Source: Warburgia ugandensis
Taxonomy: Eukaryota > Streptophyta > Magnoliopsida > Canellales > Canellaceae
Reading direction: 5' to 3'
DNA length: 64,000 bases
Assembly: GCA_035236585.1 (NCBI GenBank)
Contig: CP141132.1
Location: 58,253,880-58,317,879, forward strand
Shown here: piece after piece, positions 36,001-42,000 of the stretch
Layout: each line of letters begins with the position of its first letter
Numbering within the stretch: position 1 is the stretch's first letter
Notes under the pieces: model-generated
The model's input: the letters and a program-made list of their open reading frames with translations, nothing else
What the model was told of the DNA's origin: nothing
Databases searched by the model: none
Program-made: the position numbers and the translations under genes

Positions 36001-39000
36001 CGAGAAGTGCACAGGTAAATAGGATATCTCAAGAGCATAAGATTCGTATCGCCATAGGGAATATAGGAACATTGACAGGTAAGAGTTTATAGTTAATAGA
36101 CACGATAATACGTAAGAAAGTCAACATCGCTTGTATCCAAGAAACCAAGTAGAAAGGGGCTAAAACTAGAGAAATCAATAAGTATAAACTCTGGTATGTA
36201 GGAAAGGATAATAGCAGAAATGGTGTAGGAATAATAGTAGATAAAGTTGTAGACATTAAAAGAATCAATGATAGAATTATAATAATAAAACTTGTTCTAG
36301 GAGAGTAGATCATAAATGTTATAAGTGCATACCAACCTTAAGTAGGGTTAGAAGATATAATCAAGAGACAGTTTTGGTAAGATATGGAGGGAGTCATGCA
36401 AGAAATTGCCAACATTGAGGAGATATTTATAGGAGCAGACTTAAATGGCCATATAGGAAAAGAAAAAGAAGGATATGATAGGATACATAGAGGGTATGAT
36501 ATGGGAGAACGAAATGAGAAGGGGGAAACTATTCTTGATTTTGCTTTGTCATATGATAGATGCTTCAATTGAATTCCCTTTCAAAAGATTAAGGATACAG
36601 AGTTGTAATTACAATCAGAAAGAAAAATGCAGAACTATGTTGGTTCTGCCTGTATACGTTTTTTCTACTAATACAATTCTCTAGCTTTCAAGGAGCTAGA
36701 ACCTCCACTTCATTCCTACAACAATCCCCCCTTTGTTTCTTCTCTCCTTCCCTTTATATTCCCTTCTCTCCATACGTAACTGCCTTTTCTTTCTCTCTAA
36801 CTGATGTAACTGCCCTTAACAAAAGTATCTAATGTAAAACTGAATGTTGTTTACACTTTGTCCTTTCCTCTTCTTGTATAATAGTGGTCGAATCTGCCTT
36901 CCTTAGGTTCAATTGATGTAACAATACCCCCTCCCCTCTAACAGTGCCACCTTGTCCTCAAGGTGGAAATTAAGGAATTGCTTGTGAATGTCTTCCAATG
37001 GTTCCCAAGTATTATTGTCAAGCAGGCTCCAGACCCTCTTTGCCAAAGTCTTTTTTTTTTATTTGTAAATGTAATCCTCTTATCTAGAACTAACCCCCAG
37101 GACCATGTCTACTCCACCAGGGTCGAACTGGTGGAAATCTTGAACCACCATGATCCCCGGCAAATTCAAGTTTATTTGCCAATAAATATCTTGCCCTTTG
37201 CTACAGTGACAGTCCCCCACTTGTACTCAGAATCGACTTGATCGATCCACTATCAAATGGAGTTTTTCGACTAGTGGGTTGGAGATAAAGTTGTGGAAAG
37301 CTCCATTGTCAATCAAGACTACCACCTCCCTCTTTCCAATCAGTCCCTTTAGTTTCATCATGCCTTCTGTCGTGAAACCTAAAATGGAGTTCAGGAATAA
37401 CTCCAGAGGTTGGTTATCCCTTGTCCTGTTGTCATCCCTATCTTCCGGAGTGATTTCCATCTCATTGTCTTCGTCATCGGCTAGGAGCAACACTTGCAAT
37501 TGTCGATTTTTACATCAGTGGTCCCATGGATATTTCTCACCACATCTAGAACATAATCCTTGGGATCTCCTTTGTTGTAACTCAGCATCTGTGAGTTTCC
37601 TTAAGGGTTCCTTTCTTCAGTAGGTTGTATGCTGGCATTCTTTTCTTGATTGGTTTCCATATGGGAACCCTTGCTTCTCTCGTGGTTGGGGAAGAAGATG
37701 GGTGATTTACCAAAATGCTCCTGCGAAGATACTCCCGTCAACCCTCCCTTCAACTGAACATGGATGGGTCCAATCGTTCTTGGGCCAGCATCTTGTCTAA
37801 TTGGATGGGCCTTTTTTGGTCCAACGTCATGTTCTTCTCTTCTATTTTGTGGGCTAAATCCATAATCCTGTATAAAGATGCAAGTCTGAATAATTTTATT
37901 TCAGCCTTGATATCTTCCCAGAGCCCATTGAAAAAGGCTTCTTTCAACAGATCGTCAGAAAGATCACTCAGGTGACCGGAGAGAAGCTCGAACGATCGAA
38001 GATACTCGGAGACACTTCCGATATGCCTCAAAGCTAGAAGAGATTCATAATCGCCGTCCCATTGAGAAGATCGGAAACAATACAGCAGGGATGACCGGAA
38101 AGAACCCCATGATCGGAAGGGATTTCTTGATTCCATCTGCAAAAACCAGTGGAGAGCATCTCCCTCCATGCAAATGGCTGCTGCTGGTATCTTCTCCTCG
38201 TCGGATATGTGGTTGACCTAAAAATATCGTTCAGCTCAACATAACCAACCATAAGGATCTTGGCCGTCGAACACCAGCAAATCCATTCTCCTCCCTTGAA
38301 ACTTATGATGGTGATGATCTCCCAGCAAGAAAGAACTCCTTCTATGACTATTTGAGGGTTCTCCACCTTCTCCACCTTCCATATTCCTATGCCGATCTAG
38401 ACATTCCTCCGGCATTTCTTGATTCTTGATTCTTAATCCATTCTCTTATTTCAACCAGATATTCACCGAATGCATTTACATTCATTTGTAATCTCGCCAT
38501 GTTTTCCTTCAAGTCTCCTATCTCACCCCGGACTCCTTCTATCTCCTTCTCCATTCCTTCGTTTCTTTCCATCTGGGTTCTAACCATTCCCTAGGTTCAA
38601 ACCGGCTCTGATACCACTGATAGATGCTTCAATTGAATTCCCTTTCAAAAGATTTAGGATACAGAGTTGTAATTACAATCAGAAAGAAAAATGCAGAACT
38701 ATGTTGGTTCTGCCTGTATATGTTTTTTCTACTAATACAATTCTCTAGCTTTCGAGGAGCTAGAACCTCCACTTCATTCCTTCAACAATCCCCCCTTTCT
38801 TTCTTCTCTCCTTCCCTTTATATTCCCTTCTCTCCATAAGCAACTGCCTTTTCTCTCTCTAACTGATGTAACTGCCCTTAACAGAAGTAACTAATGTAAA
38901 ACTGAATGCTGTTTACACTTTATCCTTTCCTCTTCTTGTATAATAGTGGGCGAATCTGCCTTCCTTAGGTTTAGTTGATGTAACATCATATAACATGGCT

Positions 39001-42000
39001 ATTCGAACGGGAGCCTTGGCGCAACGGTAAAAGATGTCGTCATGCAACCTTGAGGGTACGGGTTCAAGACGTGGAATCAGCCTCTTGCAAAAATGCAAGG
39101 TAAGGCTGCCTACCATAGGCCCTTGTGGTCCACCCCTTCCCCGGACCCCACATAGCCAGGAGCTTCGTGCACCGGGGCTGCCCTTTTATATAACCTGGCT
39201 ATTGCAAATACACTCTTCGAGAAGAGGGATGAACACTTAATAACCTCTAAAAGTAAACTTCATAAAAGCCAAATAGACTTTTTTCTACTTAGGAATACTG
39301 AAAGATCAATGTGTAAAGATTTTAAGGTGATATGAGGTGAGAGTTTAACCTCACAACATAGGTTAATGGTTATGGATGCAACATAGGTTAATGATTATGG
39401 ATATCTATATTAAAAGATGGAAGAAAGGAAATGAACTTAATAGATATCCAAAAACTAAGCGGTGGAACTTAAAAGGAGAGAACATAACCTCATTCACAAA
39501 TAAGTTGATGGTAGAAGGAAACTGGAACTATGAAACAGAAGTAAACACCATGTGGATTAATATTGCTAAGTCCATTAAGAAAGTGGCAAAAGATGTCTTA
39601 GGAGTATCTAAAGGTAAAAGGCAATTAGTAAAAGAAGCATGGTGGTAGAGTGAAATAGTGCAAAAAGTTATTAAAGAAAAACATATGTGTTTTAAAGCAT
39701 GGCAGAAGACTATAAATAATGAAAACTATGAACACTATAAAAATGCTAAAAAGGTTGCTGAGAGAATAGTGAGGCTAAAGGCATATGATGACCTCTATAA
39801 TAGACTAGGAACAAGAGAAGGTGAGAAATATGTGTTTAAACTTGCAAAAATAAGATAATAGAAGGCTAAGGACTTATATCATGTTAGGTGCATTAGAAGT
39901 GATGATCAAAGGGTACTAGTCAAAGACAATGAGATCAAACAAAGGTGGGAAACTTACTTTCAAAAATCATTAAATGACAATGGCTCTGAGAACATAGGGA
40001 TTGAAAATACTATAACCTTAAATAACATTGGACATTCTAGATATGAACATAGGATTAGAATACTTGAAGTGAAAGAGGCCTTGAAAAAGATAAAGTAAGG
40101 AAAGGTCATGGGGCCCGATGGTATACCAATAGAGGTTTGGAAGCATATGGGAGATAGTGGGAAGCTTGGTTGACCAAGTTGTTTAACAAGATTATAAATA
40201 AAAGAAAATGCCTGATGAATGGAGGAAAAGCTCTATTTTGCCAATTTATAAGAATAAAGGAAACATACAGAGCTACACTAATTATCAAGGGATTAAACTT
40301 ATGAGCCACATATGAAACCTTTTGAAAAAGTGATTGAAAAGAGGCTACGACATGAGACAAGTGTATCAGTGAACCAGTTTGGTTTCATGCTTGGGAGGTC
40401 TGCCATGGAAGGTATTTTCTTACTAAGGCAATTGATAGAGAAATATAGGCAGGGAGGAATGACCTCCACACGGTCTTTATCGACTTAAAGAAAGCTTATG
40501 ATAGAGTCCCTAGAGAGTTAATATGGAAGGTGTTGGGCAAGAAAGGGGTTTCACGAGGATATATAAGCATAACAAAAGATATGTACGAGGGAACGGTAAC
40601 AAATGTTAAGACTACTAGTGGCAAGAATGGTGATTTTCCTGTCACTGTAGGATTGCACCAAGAATCGGCATTGAACCTATACATTTTCACATTGGTTATG
40701 GATGAGTTAACAAAACATCTGCACAAGGAGATTCCATGGTACATACTATTTGCAAATGGTCTTACTTGATAAGACAAGAGAGGCGTAAACACAAAGAAGC
40801 ATTATAATCTAAAGGATTTAAAGTCAACTGAACTAAAACATAATATATGGAATGCAATTTTAGCAAGGAGAGGAGTGGAAGTGGAATACCAATTAAGATT
40901 GATAACCAAGAAGTCTCCGTAAAAGACCACTTTCGATACTTAGGATCAATGATTCATGAGAGTGGAGAGATTGAGAGGGAGGTTACCCAAAGAATCCAAG
41001 TGGGTTGGAACAAATGGAGATGTGCATCTGGAGTTTTGTGTAATTAGCGGGTGCCACTCAAACTAAAAGGAAAATTCTATAGGATAGTCATAAGACCGGC
41101 CATGATCTATACATCAGAGTATTGAGCAATGAAGGAACATCATGTTCATAGGATGAGCGTAGCGGAAATGAGGATGTTGAGATAGATGAGTGATAAGACA
41201 AGAAAGGGTAGAATTAGGAATGAAAATATTAGAGAAAACTTAGCGGTAGCACCGATAGGTAACAAGATGAGGGGGATTAGACTTAGATGGTTTGGACATG
41301 TCCAAAGGAGACCAAAAACGGCACCGATTTTTAGGAGTGAGGCAATGCAAGTAGAAGGTTCTAAAAGGGCGAGGAAAAGGCTCAAAAGAACATGGATAAA
41401 AGTGGTGAGAAAATATTTAAAAACTTTGGACTAAATGAAGCAATGGTACTTAATAGAGAGGAATGGAGGAATGAGATTCATGTGGCCAACCCCTAATTGG
41501 GATAAGGTTTTGATGATGAAGATGATGATGATATTTCCACGCCTTGAACCCGTGACCTGAAGGTCACATGACGACAACTTTACAGTTGTGCCAAGACTCC
41601 CCTTCATGCTATAGAGTCTAAAGGATTTAAAATTAACCAATTTAAGACAAAATATACATAATGCAATTTTAGTAAGAAGCAAAGTGGGAGTGAAGCACCG
41701 GTGGACCATTTTTGATACTTGGGATTGATAATTCATGAGAGTGGATAGATTGAAAGGGATGTTAGCCAAAAAATCCAAGTGGGTTAGAACAAATGGAGAC
41801 GTGCCTCTGCAGTTTTGTGTGATCGGTAAGTGTCACTCAAACTGAAAGGAAAATTTTACAGGATGGCTATAATGCAACAATGCTCCATAAATCAAAATGT
41901 TGAATAGTTAAGGAACAACATGTACATAGGATGAGCGTAGCCGAAATGAGGATGTTAAGATGGATGAGTGACAAGATAAGAAAGGGCAGAATTAATAATG

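Larger units (their letters stand above)
36554..38985 (-). mobile_element. Short Ty3/gypsy element, gag-protease only, complete with LTRs and TSD
   Basis: Minus orientation. 5' LTR 38618-38985, primer site TGGTATCAGAGCC (38604-38616), gag and protease, polypurine tract TAGAGGGGAGGGGGTAT (36924-36940), 3' LTR 36554-36923. The perfect 5-bp duplication TCATA flanks it (36549-36553, 38986-38990). The internal region is only 1,694 bp and has no RT, RNase H or integrase. It must have moved using enzymes from another element. It interrupts the RTE endonuclease after ILDFALSY. Confidence 0.95.
35552..41529 (+). mobile_element. Near full-length RTE LINE inserted into the SINE
   Basis: Flanked by the 11-bp duplication GATATTTCCAC (35541-35551, 41530-41540). 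A 5' leader with three ~65-bp repeats (about 35790-35990) is followed by the AP-type endonuclease (GNIGTLTGK 36055, [25 protein letters not shown] 36430). The linker is at 39370-39860. RT lies at 40030-40790, with the catalytic FADD read as FANG. The C-terminal domain ends at ~41430, then a GATGATGAT tail. Without its own inserts it is ~3.34 kb, about the full length of plant RTE elements. Many stops: inactive. Confidence 0.93.
35438..41605 (-). mobile_element. Au-type SINE split in two by a LINE (parts 35438-35551 and 41541-41605)
   Basis: The tail half is at 35438-35551 (GGGCAGCCCCAATGCACGAAGC...GCAAGAGGATATTTCCAC). The tRNA-like head half is at 41541-41605 (GCCTTGAACCCGTGACCTG...GCCAAGACTCCCCTT). 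Together they form one full minus-strand SINE. Its own 17-bp target duplication, ATGCTATAGAGTCTAAA, is at 35421-35437 and 41606-41622. Confidence 0.93.

Noticed and set aside
39004..39080. tRNA gene (box A and box B present)
   Set aside because: Part of an Au-type SINE head; no tRNA fold and a SINE body follows.
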